From Arthrobacter sp. S41 (lineage in GTDB: Bacteria > Actinomycetota > Actinomycetes > Actinomycetales > Micrococcaceae): 64,000 nt of DNA. Below are positions 7,988-17,244 of this stretch, in pieces (within the stretch, counting starts at the first letter, position 1; each line of letters opens with the position of its first letter). The stretch spans positions 558,001 through 622,000 of the forward strand of contig NZ_SIHY01000001.1 in NCBI RefSeq assembly GCF_004320535.1, written 5' to 3'. The translations under genes and the position numbers were made by a program. The notes beneath the pieces were generated by a model. The model saw nothing but the letters and a program-made list of their open reading frames with translations, searched no databases and was not told the DNA's origin.

Positions 7988-8954
7988 AAATAACGGGATA
8001 AAGCGACGCACGCTTCTTCGGAGTCTGTTGGGTCTTCCGCTGGCGAGCACACCGATAGTACTTAGCGCCTGCAGCTCACCGAGGCCAACATCAAACTTGG
8101 TTATTGCCTCCGGAGAAGAAGGAGGCATGTACTACGAATTTGCGCAGCTCTTGTCCACGGCCATCGAGGACGCTGGCCTTGCTGAAGATGCACAAGTTCT
8201 CAGGACGCAGGCAACAGCCCAGAATCTACAGCTTCTTGCCGACGGTAAAGCTCAACTTGCACTGGGTCTAGCTGACACCGTTGCGCAGTTTAATAACGCG
8301 AGAGAAGTCGACCAGCAGTTATTGGCGCTCGGCAGGATCTATCAAAATTATTTCCATTGCATCGTGAACGCAGATAGCAGGATCAACACGCTTGCAGAAC
8401 TGGCCGACAAGAGAATCGGGACAGGGGCACCAGGGTCCGGAACATGGGTAACCGGACAACGAATTTTGAAGGCATCGGGTCTCAAAGACGTTGATCAACC
8501 GCCCGTGGAAACCAAGCTTGGATATAGCGCTGGGATTCACGCGCTAGGCCAAGGAAAGATTGACGCACTGTTCCTCTTCGGAGGAATGCCAGTGACGGCA
8601 CTGACAAAATTAGCCAGCGAGCGGAAGCTAAGACTCCTCGACGTTTCAGCAGTTCTACCTAAATTACGTGAGGCCGACCCGGGCCTGTACGACCAAGTGC
8701 TGATTCCTAAAAACACCTATCCAGGCGTTGCAGAGGTCAACACCATTGGTGTGAGCAACCTACTGATGACCCGTACGGATCTACCCAACAAGACTGCTTC
8801 AGCAATCGTCAAGATGCTTGCCACACGGTCAACTATGCTCATCCCGTCAGGCAGCGCAGGAATTCAAAACCTGACCGCTGAGACCTTAATTAGCACCGCG
8901 GGCCAACGATTACACCCCGGCGCCCGCGAAGCCTACGAACAATTACACGGATAA
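7980..8954 (+). CDS. TAXI-family solute-binding lipoprotein linked to a two-component system
   Basis: Extracytoplasmic ligand-binding protein of the TRAP-associated TAXI group: NLVIASGEEGGMYYEFAQ near the mature N-terminus and GAPGSGTWVTGQRIL mid-protein are the family signatures. The export signal has paired arginines (KRRTLLR), a hydrophobic stretch and lipobox VLSAC with Cys31, so it is a lipoprotein and possibly Tat-exported. TAXI proteins normally work with a DctM-type permease; none is within view, while the gene overlaps the kinase. I infer a sensing role, handing a bound organic anion to the kinase. The ligand is unknown (glutamate and other carboxylates occur in the family). Confidence 0.85.
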   Translation: MSENNGIKRRTLLRSLLGLPLASTPIVLSACSSPRPTSNLVIASGEEGGMYYEFAQLLSTAIEDAGLAEDAQVLRTQATAQNLQLLADGKAQLALGLADTVAQFNNAREVDQQLLALGRIYQNYFHCIVNADSRINTLAELADKRIGTGAPGSGTWVTGQRILKASGLKDVDQPPVETKLGYSAGIHALGQGKIDALFLFGGMPVTALTKLASERKLRLLDVSAVLPKLREADPGLYDQVLIPKNTYPGVAEVNTIGVSNLLMTRTDLPNKTASAIVKMLATRSTMLIPSGSAGIQNLTAETLISTAGQRLHPGAREAYEQLHG

Positions 8955-9040
8955 GTGTTTCATTCGCTCTACCAGCGACGAATTGAGTTCTGCGCACTAG
9001 GGTGGTTACTAAAATAACAGCTGCGAAAGGTACTTGCCCG

Positions 9041-10357
9041 ATGACTACTGCTACTGCCATTGAACGTATGGAACAAGAAGCTATAGACATCTGTCGAGAT
9101 CTGATCAGAATTGATACAACCAACTTTGGTGGCAATAAAGGCGCCGGAGAACTTGAAGCCGCCCAATACGTAGTGCGGCGTTTCGAAGCTGTAGGACTAG
9201 AAGCAAAGATTTACGAGTCAGTGCCGGGCAGGGCCAACGTAGTTCTGCGTATCCCTGGAACCGATTCAACGCTGCCAGCACTGATTGTTCATGGGCACCT
9301 CGACGTTGTTCCAGCCATTGCTGAAGACTGGAGCGTTGACCCATTTGGGGCCGAGATCATTGACTCAATGATTTGGGGCCGCGGGGCAGTGGACATGAAA
9401 AACATGGATGCCATGATCATTGCTGCAATCCTTCATCTACACCGTGAAAATCTCACTCCACGTCGAGACCTCATTATCGCTTTCTTTGCTGACGAAGAAG
9501 CTGGCGGAGACTACGGTGCGGGTTGGATGGTAAAAAATCATCCGGACCTGTTTGCCGGCGCCGAAGAAGCGATTAGTGAGGTTGGCGGATTCTCTGTAGA
9601 CATCAATGGTCGCCGAGCCTACATGCTGCAAACAGCAGAAAAGGGCATCGCGTGGCTCAAGCTCACTGCACAAGGAATGGCAGGTCACGGATCGCAGATT
9701 AACGCTGACAATGCGGTGACCAGCTTGGCCGCAGCGGTTCATCGTATTGGCGAGTATCAATGGCCGTTGTCCTATACGAAGACCACCACGTCGTTGATGG
9801 AACAAGTCGCTGAACTGACCGGTTTGGAATTTGATCCCGCCAACCCGCAGCCACTGCTTGAAGCCATGGGAAACGTCTCCCGGTTTGTCGGCGCAACGTT
9901 GCAAAACACGGCCAACCCATCAGCCTTGCAAGCAGGATACAAACACAATGTCATCCCCGGACAAGCTGAAGCTCTCATCGATTGCCGCACGTTACCGGAA
10001 GAACATGAAGCAACATTGGCTACCTTGCGCGAGCTGGCAGGAGACCGGGTTGAGCTGTCCATGGTGCATGAACAAGATTCCTTAGAAGTACCGTTTGCCG
10101 GAAACCTCGTGGACAGCATGGTGAAGTCTTTGTTGGATGAAGATCCTGAAGCTATCGTTCTGCCGTACATGCTCTCGGGAGGAACCGACAACAAATGGCT
10201 GGCGACCCTAGGCATTACCGGATACGGTTTTGCGCCGCTACAACTTCCACCGGAACTGGACTTCACGGGAATGTTCCACGGCGTAGACGAACGAGTCCCA
10301 GTAGATTCGATCAAGTTTGGCGTCCGGGTTCTGGAGAACCTCTTGCGTAGCTACTAA
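9041..10357 (+). CDS. M20-family metallopeptidase/deacylase
   Basis: Zinc-dependent amidohydrolase of the ArgE/DapE/CPG2 family. Metal ligands and catalytic residues are visible in order: HGHLDVVP (His, catalytic Asp), GRGAVDMKN (bridging Asp), DEEAGG (general-base Glu and metal Glu), and a late MFHGVDERV His. The dimerisation domain with AGHGSQ sits mid-protein. 438 residues, normal length. Start ATG with AAAGG about ten bases before; an upstream GTG adds 13 residues. Exact substrate (peptide or N-acyl amino acid) is not readable. No operon partner is obvious; the next gene has its own ribosome-binding site. Confidence 0.85.
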   Translation: MTTATAIERMEQEAIDICRDLIRIDTTNFGGNKGAGELEAAQYVVRRFEAVGLEAKIYESVPGRANVVLRIPGTDSTLPALIVHGHLDVVPAIAEDWSVDPFGAEIIDSMIWGRGAVDMKNMDAMIIAAILHLHRENLTPRRDLIIAFFADEEAGGDYGAGWMVKNHPDLFAGAEEAISEVGGFSVDINGRRAYMLQTAEKGIAWLKLTAQGMAGHGSQINADNAVTSLAAAVHRIGEYQWPLSYTKTTTSLMEQVAELTGLEFDPANPQPLLEAMGNVSRFVGATLQNTANPSALQAGYKHNVIPGQAEALIDCRTLPEEHEATLATLRELAGDRVELSMVHEQDSLEVPFAGNLVDSMVKSLLDEDPEAIVLPYMLSGGTDNKWLATLGITGYGFAPLQLPPELDFTGMFHGVDERVPVDSIKFGVRVLENLLRSY

Positions 10358-10400
10358 TGCTTTCGCGCCTCACTCATCAATAAGTTTCAGGAGAAGTTAG

Positions 10401-11540
10401 TTGTCAATTGAGTCAGTCCTATCGGAGCAGTTGCTCGAACGATTCCGGGAACGCGCCACAAAATACGATGCAGAGAATACGTTCTGCACCGAGGACTTTG
10501 AAGAGTTAGTTTCCCTGGGATATCTCAAGGCATTGATCCCAGTTCAAGATGGGGGACTGGGATGGAATTTTGAGCAGCTTGCCCTAGCACAACGCCGGCT
10601 TGCCACCGCCGCACCAGCAACCGCCTTGGCCATTAACATGCACCAGGTTTGGGCTGGTGTTGCCTATCTTCTTTCGGCACGAGGCGATACGCGCCTACAG
10701 ATGGTGACTAACTGGATTGCTCAAGGCGAGGTGATGGCCTTCGGAATTTCGGAGACAGGCAACGACTCGGTGCTTTTTGATTCCAAGACCAGCGCCGTCA
10801 GTGAAGCAGACGGATCGGTGACCTTTAATGGAATCAAGATTTTCACTTCACTCTCACCGGCATTTACCCGCCTAGGCGTATTCGGCAAGGATGAAGCGAA
10901 CAATGAATTGGTGCATGGCTTCGTAGCTAAGGGCCAAGGCGTTGAATCCCTGGGGGATTGGAACACCCTAGGTATGCGAGCGAGTCAATCACACACAACT
11001 AAACTGCGCGATGCCGTGGCACCTGAAGAATGGGTTCACAGCCGACTTCCCATCGGTCCCAACTCAGACTTGCTCGTCTTTGGAATTTTCGCCTCATTCC
11101 TGACGCTGACCGCAAGCGTTTATGTGGGTATCGCTGACCGGGCAGTCAGCATGGCGCGAGAAACGCTGAACAAAAAAGTTCGTCACGACGGAACAAAGTA
11201 CTCACAGGACGTTCGATCTCGCGGGCTACTAGCTGATGCGGCCATGCGCCTAATTTCCTTAGACGCGCTACAGCGCTCAGTGGCTGGCGATTTGGATTCT
11301 AAGGTGGACCACCGCGAAGAATGGTTCCCGAAGCTGGTCACGTTACGCACTATTGCTGGTGCGAGTGCGCGGGAGAATGTTCAGGTCCTTGGACAGCTCG
11401 TTGGTGGCGGGGGATATTTCCGAGGATCAGAATTCGAAAGACTGTACCGCGACGTTCAAGCCAGCTGGTATCACCCCTCTAATGCTGCCTCCGCTGCCAA
11501 CACAGTTGCTTCTTGGCTCGTTGGCCCGCTAGAGAGCTAG
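10401..11540 (+). CDS. Acyl-CoA dehydrogenase-family flavoprotein
   Basis: FAD-binding protein of 379 residues with the three-domain acyl-CoA dehydrogenase layout: helical N-domain (LIPVQDGGLGW), beta domain (AFGISETGND, then TSLSPAF), helical C-domain ending GGGGYFRGSEFERLYRDV. The usual catalytic Glu loop of fatty-acid dehydrogenases is not recognisable; instead a conserved WYHPSN follows, reminiscent of the flavin monooxygenase-like side of the superfamily (DszC/HsaA relatives). TTG start fixed by a strong AGGAG six bases upstream. Its end overlaps the convergent DUF5703 gene by four bases. Confidence 0.75.
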   Translation: MSIESVLSEQLLERFRERATKYDAENTFCTEDFEELVSLGYLKALIPVQDGGLGWNFEQLALAQRRLATAAPATALAINMHQVWAGVAYLLSARGDTRLQMVTNWIAQGEVMAFGISETGNDSVLFDSKTSAVSEADGSVTFNGIKIFTSLSPAFTRLGVFGKDEANNELVHGFVAKGQGVESLGDWNTLGMRASQSHTTKLRDAVAPEEWVHSRLPIGPNSDLLVFGIFASFLTLTASVYVGIADRAVSMARETLNKKVRHDGTKYSQDVRSRGLLADAAMRLISLDALQRSVAGDLDSKVDHREEWFPKLVTLRTIAGASARENVQVLGQLVGGGGYFRGSEFERLYRDVQASWYHPSNAASAANTVASWLVGPLES

Positions 11541-11776
11541 TTCATGGGTGGCAGGGTACTTCGAATGCGCATAACCCTGCGGCGTAGCCAATACTTGTAC
11601 GCCCCGCCCTCGTAACGGCATGTGCGCATGAGCTCCCATTTGCCGTTGTCAGCATGCTCGCGTAGCGCCGCGCGGGCTAGGTGCACTGGTTCGGTGGGGA
11701 ACGACGTGATCACCAAATATTCGAAGCGCTGTTCATCGGAATGATGTAGCGATGGCTTAATTATTTCTTGAAGCAC
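11537..11776 (-). CDS. DUF5703 family protein
   Basis: Small basic soluble protein of 79 residues. The pattern FEYLVITSFP...ALREHADNGKWELMRTCRY..G..KYWLRRRVMRIR matches actinobacterial DUF5703 as I recall it. Function unknown. GTG start with AGGGGG upstream. Convergent with and slightly overlapping the flavoprotein gene. Confidence 0.7.
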   Translation of the reverse strand: MLQEIIKPSLHHSDEQRFEYLVITSFPTEPVHLARAALREHADNGKWELMRTCRYEGGAYKYWLRRRVMRIRSTLPPMN

Positions 11777-11808
11777 CTTGCCCCCTATCTAAAGAACCCT
11801 TTGCGTTG

Positions 11809-11814
11809 TAGCGT
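11809..11814 (+). promoter_or_regulatory. -10 box TAGCGT of a leaderless transcript
   Basis: TAGCGT, six-base spacer, then the ATG of the small acidic protein gene. Confidence 0.45.
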
Positions 11815-11820
11815 AATGCC

Positions 11821-12030
11821 ATGAGCACTGATCCCAGTTTTGCACTGCAATCATTGATTGCCCGGCTTGAGCAGCATCTGGCTGTTGTCTCGCAGAGTCG
11901 TGGCGCCGCCGAGTCTTCCGTTGATGCTGCATTTGGTGTACTCGCGGATGCCTTCGAAGACTACGAAGACGCTCTCTATGACCAGTATTCCGAACTTTTG
12001 CCTTTCACCATACCTTCAGACGAACAGTGA
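11821..12030 (+). CDS. Small acidic helical protein, function unknown
   Basis: 69 residues, predicted mostly helical, rich in Asp/Glu toward the C-terminus (ADAFEDYEDALYDQYSE). It resembles a small conserved Micrococcaceae protein that I have seen labelled primosomal without evidence; I do not assign a function. A TAGCGT box lies six bases before the ATG, so the message is probably leaderless. Followed by a hairpin and then uppP. Confidence 0.6.
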   Translation: MSTDPSFALQSLIARLEQHLAVVSQSRGAAESSVDAAFGVLADAFEDYEDALYDQYSELLPFTIPSDEQ

Positions 12031-12040
12031 GTACGACCAC

Positions 12041-12070
12041 GGGGTGAATTTCGCCCCAATCGTGTTTTTT
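12041..12070 (+). terminator. Weak hairpin with T-run after the small acidic gene
   Basis: GGGGTG/CGCCCC stem followed within a few bases by GTGTTTTTT. A second stem ATCGTGT/ACACGAT overlaps it, so it could instead fold alternatively. Confidence 0.4.
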
Positions 12071-12096
12071 AGACACGATCCTCGTTGGCAGTGAAG

Positions 12097-12102
12097 TAAT
12101 GT
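12097..12102 (+). promoter_or_regulatory. -10 box TAATGT of a leaderless uppP transcript
   Basis: TAATGT, six-base spacer, GTG. Confidence 0.5.
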
Positions 12103-12108
12103 CAAGGG

Positions 12109-12933
12109 GTGAATTGGTTTGAAGCAGCATTCCTCGGATTGATCCAGGGCCTGACCGAGTTCCTCCCGATCTCGTCCTCAGCGCACCTCCGCATCGTAGG
12201 TGAACTCCTACCCAACGCCCAAGACCCCGGTGCAGCCTTTACGGCGATCACCCAGCTTGGTACCGAAACCGCAGTGATCTTGTTCTTCTGGCGAGACATT
12301 GTGCGCATCATCGGTGCCTGGTGCAAGGCACTGGTCGGTAAGGTTCCGCATTCGGATCCCGACGCCAAAATGGGCTGGCTGATTATTGTCGGCTCCATCC
12401 CCATTGCAGTTTTGGGAATCTTGCTCGAAGGCTACATCGATTCGAACTTCCGTTCGCTGTGGATTGTAGCGACCACGCTGGTGGTCTTTGGTCTCTTCTT
12501 GGCAATCGCCGACCACTACGGCAAGCAGAAGCAGGGCTTGGAGGATCTCACCGTCAAGCACGGCATCCTTTACGGTCTTGCCCAGGCTATGGCGCTGATC
12601 CCAGGCGTCTCGCGCTCTGGCGGAACGATCACCGCAGGTTTGCTCATGGGATACACCCGTGAAGCGGCAGCGCGCTACTCATTCCTCTTGGCCATCCCAG
12701 CGGTCTATGCCTCTGGTCTATACAAATTGGTGAAGACCTTCGATGAGCCAGGCGTTTATAGCCTTGGCCAGACGGGCTTGGCTACGGCCATTGCCTTCGT
12801 TGTTGGTTTCTTCATTGTCGGTTGGTTCTTGAAGTTTGTCTCCACCCACTCGTACCGGTTCTTCGTCTGGTACCGCATCTTGCTGGGTCTAGTACTCTTT
12901 GTTGCTTTGGGCTTCGGCCTGATCAACGCATAA
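12109..12933 (+). CDS. uppP: Undecaprenyl-diphosphate phosphatase UppP (BacA)
   Basis: Integral membrane phosphatase that recycles undecaprenyl diphosphate to the monophosphate carrier for peptidoglycan and other wall polymers; overproduction gives bacitracin resistance in other bacteria. The N-terminus [20 protein letters not shown] followed by SSSAHL and the second motif PGVSRSGGT (about residues 165-173) hold the catalytic Glu, Ser and Arg. 274 residues and seven to eight hydrophobic segments are normal. Start GTG agrees with the family N-terminus; AAGGG abuts it directly, so a leaderless start from TAATGT is more likely. uppS, which makes the substrate lipid, is also in this window. Confidence 0.95.
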   Translation: MNWFEAAFLGLIQGLTEFLPISSSAHLRIVGELLPNAQDPGAAFTAITQLGTETAVILFFWRDIVRIIGAWCKALVGKVPHSDPDAKMGWLIIVGSIPIAVLGILLEGYIDSNFRSLWIVATTLVVFGLFLAIADHYGKQKQGLEDLTVKHGILYGLAQAMALIPGVSRSGGTITAGLLMGYTREAAARYSFLLAIPAVYASGLYKLVKTFDEPGVYSLGQTGLATAIAFVVGFFIVGWFLKFVSTHSYRFFVWYRILLGLVLFVALGFGLINA

Positions 12934-12945
12934 TCTGCATAATTG

Positions 12946-12977
12946 GAGATGTCCGTGGAACGCTTCACGGACATCTC
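12946..12977 (+). terminator. Hairpin after uppP
   Basis: Perfect 12-bp arms GAGATGTCCGTG/CACGGACATCTC with an 8-base loop, no T-run. Confidence 0.65.
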
Positions 12978-13060
12978 TGCGTTAACGGGAATAAACCTAG
13001 TCCTGCTTCACTTGGACTTAAAGGAACAAAATCGTCGCATCTGCGAAAGGACGTACATCA

Positions 13061-14323
13061 GTGCACGCGTGGAAAAACCCTGAGGTACCTCAGGTGGTTG
13101 GTTCAGCACCAATACTGGAACTTTTTAACACCGCCACCGGTAACCTGCAGGCCACCGCATCCGCGGACGCTGCCAAGGCCGATGCAAGCATGTACGTCTG
13201 CGGGATCACCCCGTATGACGCGACCCATATGGGCCATGCTTCCACCTATGTCACCTTCGACCTGGTGCACCGCACCTGGCTCGATAGCGGTCGTAGCGTT
13301 GCCTACTCGCAGAACATCACCGACGTTGACGATCCACTGCTAGAACGCGCAGAAGCTACTGGCGTTGACTGGCGCGATCTAGCCGAGGAACAAGTTCAGC
13401 TCTTCCGCGATGACATGGAAGCCCTCAACGTCATTCCTCCGCAGAATTACATTGGCGCCGTGGAATCAATCAGCTGGTTGGTACCTGTAGTTGAGCAGCT
13501 GCTTGAGTCGGATCTGGCCTACAAGGTGCCAGCGGGCCCGGACGGTGTTGAAGGCGACATCTACTTCGACACCTATGCTGCACAGAACGACGCCTGGAAG
13601 TTAGGTTCGGTTTCCAACTACGACCGCGAAACTATGCTTGGCTTCTTCGCCGAACGAGGTGGCGACCCGCAGCGTGTTGGTAAGCGCGATTCGCTGGATC
13701 CACTGCTGTGGCGCGCGGCTCGCGAAGGTGAGCCGTCGTGGGACGGCGCAAAGCTAGGTACCGGGCGCCCGGGATGGCACATTGAGTGTTCGGTGATTGC
13801 TCGCAAGACCTTGCCAGCACCATTCACTGTTCAGGGTGGCGGATCAGATTTGATCTTCCCTCACCACGAATTCTCTGCCGCTCACGCTGCCGCCGGCGAC
13901 CACCACGAGCTAGCTCAAACCTACGTTCACACCGGCATGGTTGGCTTGGACGGAGAAAAAATGAGCAAGTCTCTGGGCAACCTAGTCCTCGTTTCAAAGC
14001 TCCGTGCAGCTGGCGTTGAGCCAGTGGCAATTCGTGCGGTACTGCTCTCACAGCACTACCGTACCGATTGGTTCTGGACCGATGACCTGCTCGCTACCGC
14101 TCAAGAGCGTGTGGCTTCCTGGCGCGAGCGTCTGGAAACCACTTCGCAGCACGAAGCTACAACGCTGCTGGACAGCATTCGTTCCCACATGGCGAACGAC
14201 CTCGACGCTCCTGGCGCATTGGATGCTATCGATCAGTGGGCTGCACAGCCTGCCGGTACTTCCAACGACGGCGCTCAGCTGTTGCGCGAGGGTATCGACG
14301 CGCTGCTAGGCCTCAAGCTTTAG
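13061..14323 (+). CDS. mshC: Cysteine:GlcN-Ins ligase MshC
   Basis: ATP-dependent enzyme joining cysteine to glucosaminyl-inositol in mycothiol synthesis, related to cysteinyl-tRNA synthetase. The family N-terminus MHAW is present, then [10 protein letters not shown] with a zinc-ligand Cys47, the HIGH-type sequence HMGHA, WHIECS, the histidine pair FPHHEFS, and KMSKS in [10 protein letters not shown]. 420 residues, normal, and it lacks the tRNA-binding extension of CysRS. GTG start with AAAGGA upstream. Conserved neighbour of a PAC2 protein in actinobacteria. Confidence 0.95.
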   Translation: MHAWKNPEVPQVVGSAPILELFNTATGNLQATASADAAKADASMYVCGITPYDATHMGHASTYVTFDLVHRTWLDSGRSVAYSQNITDVDDPLLERAEATGVDWRDLAEEQVQLFRDDMEALNVIPPQNYIGAVESISWLVPVVEQLLESDLAYKVPAGPDGVEGDIYFDTYAAQNDAWKLGSVSNYDRETMLGFFAERGGDPQRVGKRDSLDPLLWRAAREGEPSWDGAKLGTGRPGWHIECSVIARKTLPAPFTVQGGGSDLIFPHHEFSAAHAAAGDHHELAQTYVHTGMVGLDGEKMSKSLGNLVLVSKLRAAGVEPVAIRAVLLSQHYRTDWFWTDDLLATAQERVASWRERLETTSQHEATTLLDSIRSHMANDLDAPGALDAIDQWAAQPAGTSNDGAQLLREGIDALLGLKL

Positions 14324-14360
14324 GCCACAACGCAGTACGTAGATGATCGGATGATCATTG

Positions 14361-14395
14361 CAGGGATCGACTTCAGAATTCGAAGTCGGTCCCTG
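14361..14395. terminator. Bidirectional hairpin between mshC and the PAC2 gene
   Basis: Arms CAGGGA-CGACTTC/GAAGTCG-TCCCTG overlapping the last codons of the minus-strand gene. Confidence 0.7.
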
Positions 14396-15281
14396 ATCCA
14401 TCTGGACGGTACTTTCCTCGTCGGCGCAAGTAGCGTTCGAACTCTCGAGCGATTGATTCACCGCTAGCTTCAGGAAGATTGCTGGTATCGGTAGCCTCTT
14501 CGAGCTGCTTCACGTACTTGGCCACATCGGGATCCGCCGCGGCCAGCTCATCAACGCCATGCTTCCACGCCAGGGCATCTTCGCGTAGTTGTTGATCTGC
14601 CACGGTGATGGGCAGCAACTCTTCGAGTATTTCAATGAATGCCAGCTGCACCCGAGGGCTAGGGGACTGGGCCACATAGTGCGAGAGCTGGGCCCAGAGG
14701 GAGAGACAAGGGATCTGGCGACGCTGAAATTCAATACCCAAGATAGAAGGTATTCCGGTGGGACCTTCATAATCCGAAGGATCTACTTTGAAATACTCCT
14801 GGAACCGGACATCGTCGCTGCTCAGGGACGTCGGGACCGGGCGAGTATGCGGAACATCAGCCAATAATGCTCCAAGCGTCAAAATCGCCTGCGCATTATG
14901 TTCTTGAGCTATGTCTACGATTTGTGCACAGAAGTTTTTCCACTTAAAAGTAGGTTCCACGCCTATTACGACCAATAGGTCTGCGGCAGCTTGCGGAAGC
15001 GCTACCTTAAATATTTCAGTGCGTGGCCATTCCACCACTGCACCTTGATCGGTGCGTCGAGTCTTGGGACGGGAGAACTGGTAGTCGTAAAAGTCGTCTT
15101 CACCGATGGTGGCGATCAGCTCAAAAGTGTTCTCTTCGAGTAATAAGCGCACCGCATCGCTGGCAGCTGAACCGGCATCATTCCATCCTTCAAAGGCCGC
15201 CACGACGATAGTGGGGCGAATCTCATGCTCACTCTGGGCAACATAAGTATTCAGCGTTGGGGTGTGGAAATCCTTGGTCAA
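14373..15281 (-). CDS. PAC2-family protein
   Basis: 302-residue soluble protein of the PAC2 (DUF75) family. Recognisable parts are IVVAAFEGWNDAGSAASDA at the N-terminus, VVIGVEPTFKWKNF and LTLGALLADVPHTRPVP. Archaeal and eukaryotic relatives are proteasome-assembly chaperones, but the bacterial role is not established, and this genome region has no 20S proteasome genes. TTG start chosen because AGGAG lies six bases before it. Convergent with mshC, divergent from the HAD gene. Confidence 0.85.
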   Translation of the reverse strand: MTKDFHTPTLNTYVAQSEHEIRPTIVVAAFEGWNDAGSAASDAVRLLLEENTFELIATIGEDDFYDYQFSRPKTRRTDQGAVVEWPRTEIFKVALPQAAADLLVVIGVEPTFKWKNFCAQIVDIAQEHNAQAILTLGALLADVPHTRPVPTSLSSDDVRFQEYFKVDPSDYEGPTGIPSILGIEFQRRQIPCLSLWAQLSHYVAQSPSPRVQLAFIEILEELLPITVADQQLREDALAWKHGVDELAAADPDVAKYVKQLEEATDTSNLPEASGESIAREFERYLRRRGKYRPDGSGTDFEF

Positions 15282-15351
15282 TGCAAACTCCTATCCAGCG
15301 TTCTAGCCCACGGCGTTGCTTGCCGAAGCGGCTTAGCCCCACTCTTCCATC

Positions 15352-15357
15352 TAGAAT
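15352..15357 (+). promoter_or_regulatory. -10 box TAGAAT of a leaderless HAD-gene transcript
   Basis: TAGAAT, six-base spacer, ATG. Confidence 0.55.
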
Positions 15358-15363
15358 GGACTC

Positions 15364-16077
15364 ATGCCAAGCACCAGTTTTGACTTTAATTCCGGCTCAC
15401 ACCCCAGAACACCGCAAGCGGTCCTCTGGGATATGGACGGCACCTTGATTGACACCGAACCTTATTGGATCGCTGCCGAGGAAGAACTGGTGGCCGCACA
15501 TGGTGGGCAATGGAGTGAAGAACAGGGCTTGTCGTTAGTTGGCAGCGCGCTTCCTAACTCGGCTCGAGTTCTCCAAGAAGCTGGCGTGAAACTTGATGTA
15601 CGTCAGATTATCGATCTGCTCAGTGCCCAGGTGATCGCCGGCCTCAAGCGTGAAATTCCTTGGCGCCCCGGGGCCCGCGAATTGCTGACGGCCTGCAATC
15701 AAGCGGGAATTCCGCAAGCTTTGGTCACCATGTCTGAGCGCAGCATTGTCAACGAGCTATTGGAACAACTGCCAAAAGACACTTTTCTTACCTCCGTAAC
15801 TGGCGAAGAAGTCAGCAAGGGCAAACCCAATCCGGAACCCTACCTTCGTGGACTTGAACTCCTTGGTGAAGCACTGGACCAAAGCCTTGACGCTGAAAAG
15901 TGCATCGGATTTGAGGATTCAGTACCCGGTATCGCTTCGGCTTCGGCTGCAGGGCTGCATGCTGTACTGATCCCTAACGCCATTGATCCAGGCGACGGCA
16001 ACTGGCGCCGTGTAGATAGCCTAGAAAACGTAGACGTAGCAGAAATGACTCGATGGTTGGTGCAAGTTAGCGCGTGA
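15364..16077 (+). CDS. HAD-superfamily hydrolase, beta-phosphoglucomutase/phosphatase-like
   Basis: 237 residues. Motif I is WDMDGTLIDTE (nucleophile Asp23, acid/base Asp25), motif II the Thr in ALVTMSERS, motif III the Lys of SKGKPNPEPYL, motif IV GFEDSVPGIASA. Helical cap between motifs I and II, so subclass I. The substrate is probably a small phosphoester but cannot be named. The message appears leaderless. Its stop overlaps the GTG of the next gene by four bases, which couples it to the site-2 protease gene. Confidence 0.88.
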   Translation: MPSTSFDFNSGSHPRTPQAVLWDMDGTLIDTEPYWIAAEEELVAAHGGQWSEEQGLSLVGSALPNSARVLQEAGVKLDVRQIIDLLSAQVIAGLKREIPWRPGARELLTACNQAGIPQALVTMSERSIVNELLEQLPKDTFLTSVTGEEVSKGKPNPEPYLRGLELLGEALDQSLDAEKCIGFEDSVPGIASASAAGLHAVLIPNAIDPGDGNWRRVDSLENVDVAEMTRWLVQVSA

Positions 16078-17201
16078 GCGAATCTTCAGAACAAGCTCCC
16101 GGAATTAAACTCGGCCGTATTGGCGGGGTTCCGGTATATCTTTCGAGCTCGTGGTTCATTATCACCGCTGTGATCACCATTTCGGTGGGACTGCAGCTGT
16201 CTCGGAGCCAATGGATCCCGGCCCTGAACGCCTACCTGATGGGTTTTGCGTGCGCTGTGGTCATCGCCCTTGCGGTATTGATCCATGAGGTCGCCCACGC
16301 CATGACGGCGCGGGCCTTCAAATGGCCAGATGCCCATATTGTGCTCACCCTGATGGGCGGTCACACCCAATTTGGTTCGTTCAAGGCTAAGCCTGGCGCC
16401 TCCCTCTGGGTAGCACTATCGGGACCTGTCTCGAACTTTGTCCTAGCTGGCATCGGCTGGTTGGTTCTTGAGAATCTCGAATTGAACGTCTACGCCAAAC
16501 TTCTTTTGGACTTCTTTGTCTACGCCAACCTGTTGCTTGGTGCCTTTAACGCTTTGCCAGGCCTTCCACTCGATGGTGGACGGCTTGTTGAGTCGATTGT
16601 TTGGAAAGCCACCGGGTCCCAGTTCAAAGGCACTATCGCTTCAAGCTGGGTAGGTCGTGTGATTGCGATCGGCGTGGTCTTCTTCTTCGTGGTTTATCCG
16701 TACCTTCGCGGACAAGAAGTTCAAATCATCACCGCGGTGGTTGGGCTGATGGTGGCAATCTTCATGTGGCAGGCCACAACTTCGTTGATTGCCCACTCCA
16801 AGATGATGCTGAACCTTCCCACCGTGATCGCCTCAGATCTTATGAGCCCGGCCTCGGCCATGGTCTCCCAGGCCATGGTCTCCGACGTACTGACGCGGCA
16901 GAATCAACGCGAAGGCTCCATTATCCTTGTTGATGCCAAAGGCATGCCGGTGGGAGTCGTGGATATTCAAGCTCTTTCGCGTGTTGACCCAGCGAACGCT
17001 ACGACGGTCCCCGCTCTGGCGGTTTCCAGGGCCCTGGGCCAAGGAGCCATCGTGTCCGAGGAGTCGGATGGCCGAGCATTGATCGACTACCTAGCAAGCG
17101 TTGACTCTGCAGAGTACGCGGTCATCAACGCCCAGGGGCAGGTTGTAGGACTGCTGCACCAGCGCGATATCGTCAAAGCCGTTACCGGCCGACGCAAGTA
17201 A
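16074..17201 (+). CDS. Site-2 protease-family (M50) membrane metalloprotease with CBS domains
   Basis: Intramembrane zinc protease. HEVAH in LIHEVAHAMTARAF gives the metal ligands and catalytic Glu, and the third ligand is the Asp of LPLDGGR about 95 residues later. About six hydrophobic helices occupy residues 20-245; the C-terminal 120 residues form a CBS pair (VIASDLMSP..., then a second CBS repeat ending VGLLHQRDIVKAV), which usually senses adenine nucleotides. GTG start overlaps the HAD stop. Substrates are likely regulatory membrane proteins such as anti-sigma factors, but none is indicated here. Confidence 0.88.
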   Translation: MSESSEQAPGIKLGRIGGVPVYLSSSWFIITAVITISVGLQLSRSQWIPALNAYLMGFACAVVIALAVLIHEVAHAMTARAFKWPDAHIVLTLMGGHTQFGSFKAKPGASLWVALSGPVSNFVLAGIGWLVLENLELNVYAKLLLDFFVYANLLLGAFNALPGLPLDGGRLVESIVWKATGSQFKGTIASSWVGRVIAIGVVFFFVVYPYLRGQEVQIITAVVGLMVAIFMWQATTSLIAHSKMMLNLPTVIASDLMSPASAMVSQAMVSDVLTRQNQREGSIILVDAKGMPVGVVDIQALSRVDPANATTVPALAVSRALGQGAIVSEESDGRALIDYLASVDSAEYAVINAQGQVVGLLHQRDIVKAVTGRRK

Positions 17202-17244
17202 ACTTTTAAAGACTGTATAGAGCATTAAGAAAAGGATCACTCCA

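Noticed and set aside
12031-12108. Riboswitch upstream of uppP
   Set aside because: Two small overlapping stems exist, but the leaderless -10 box leaves no transcribed leader for a riboswitch.
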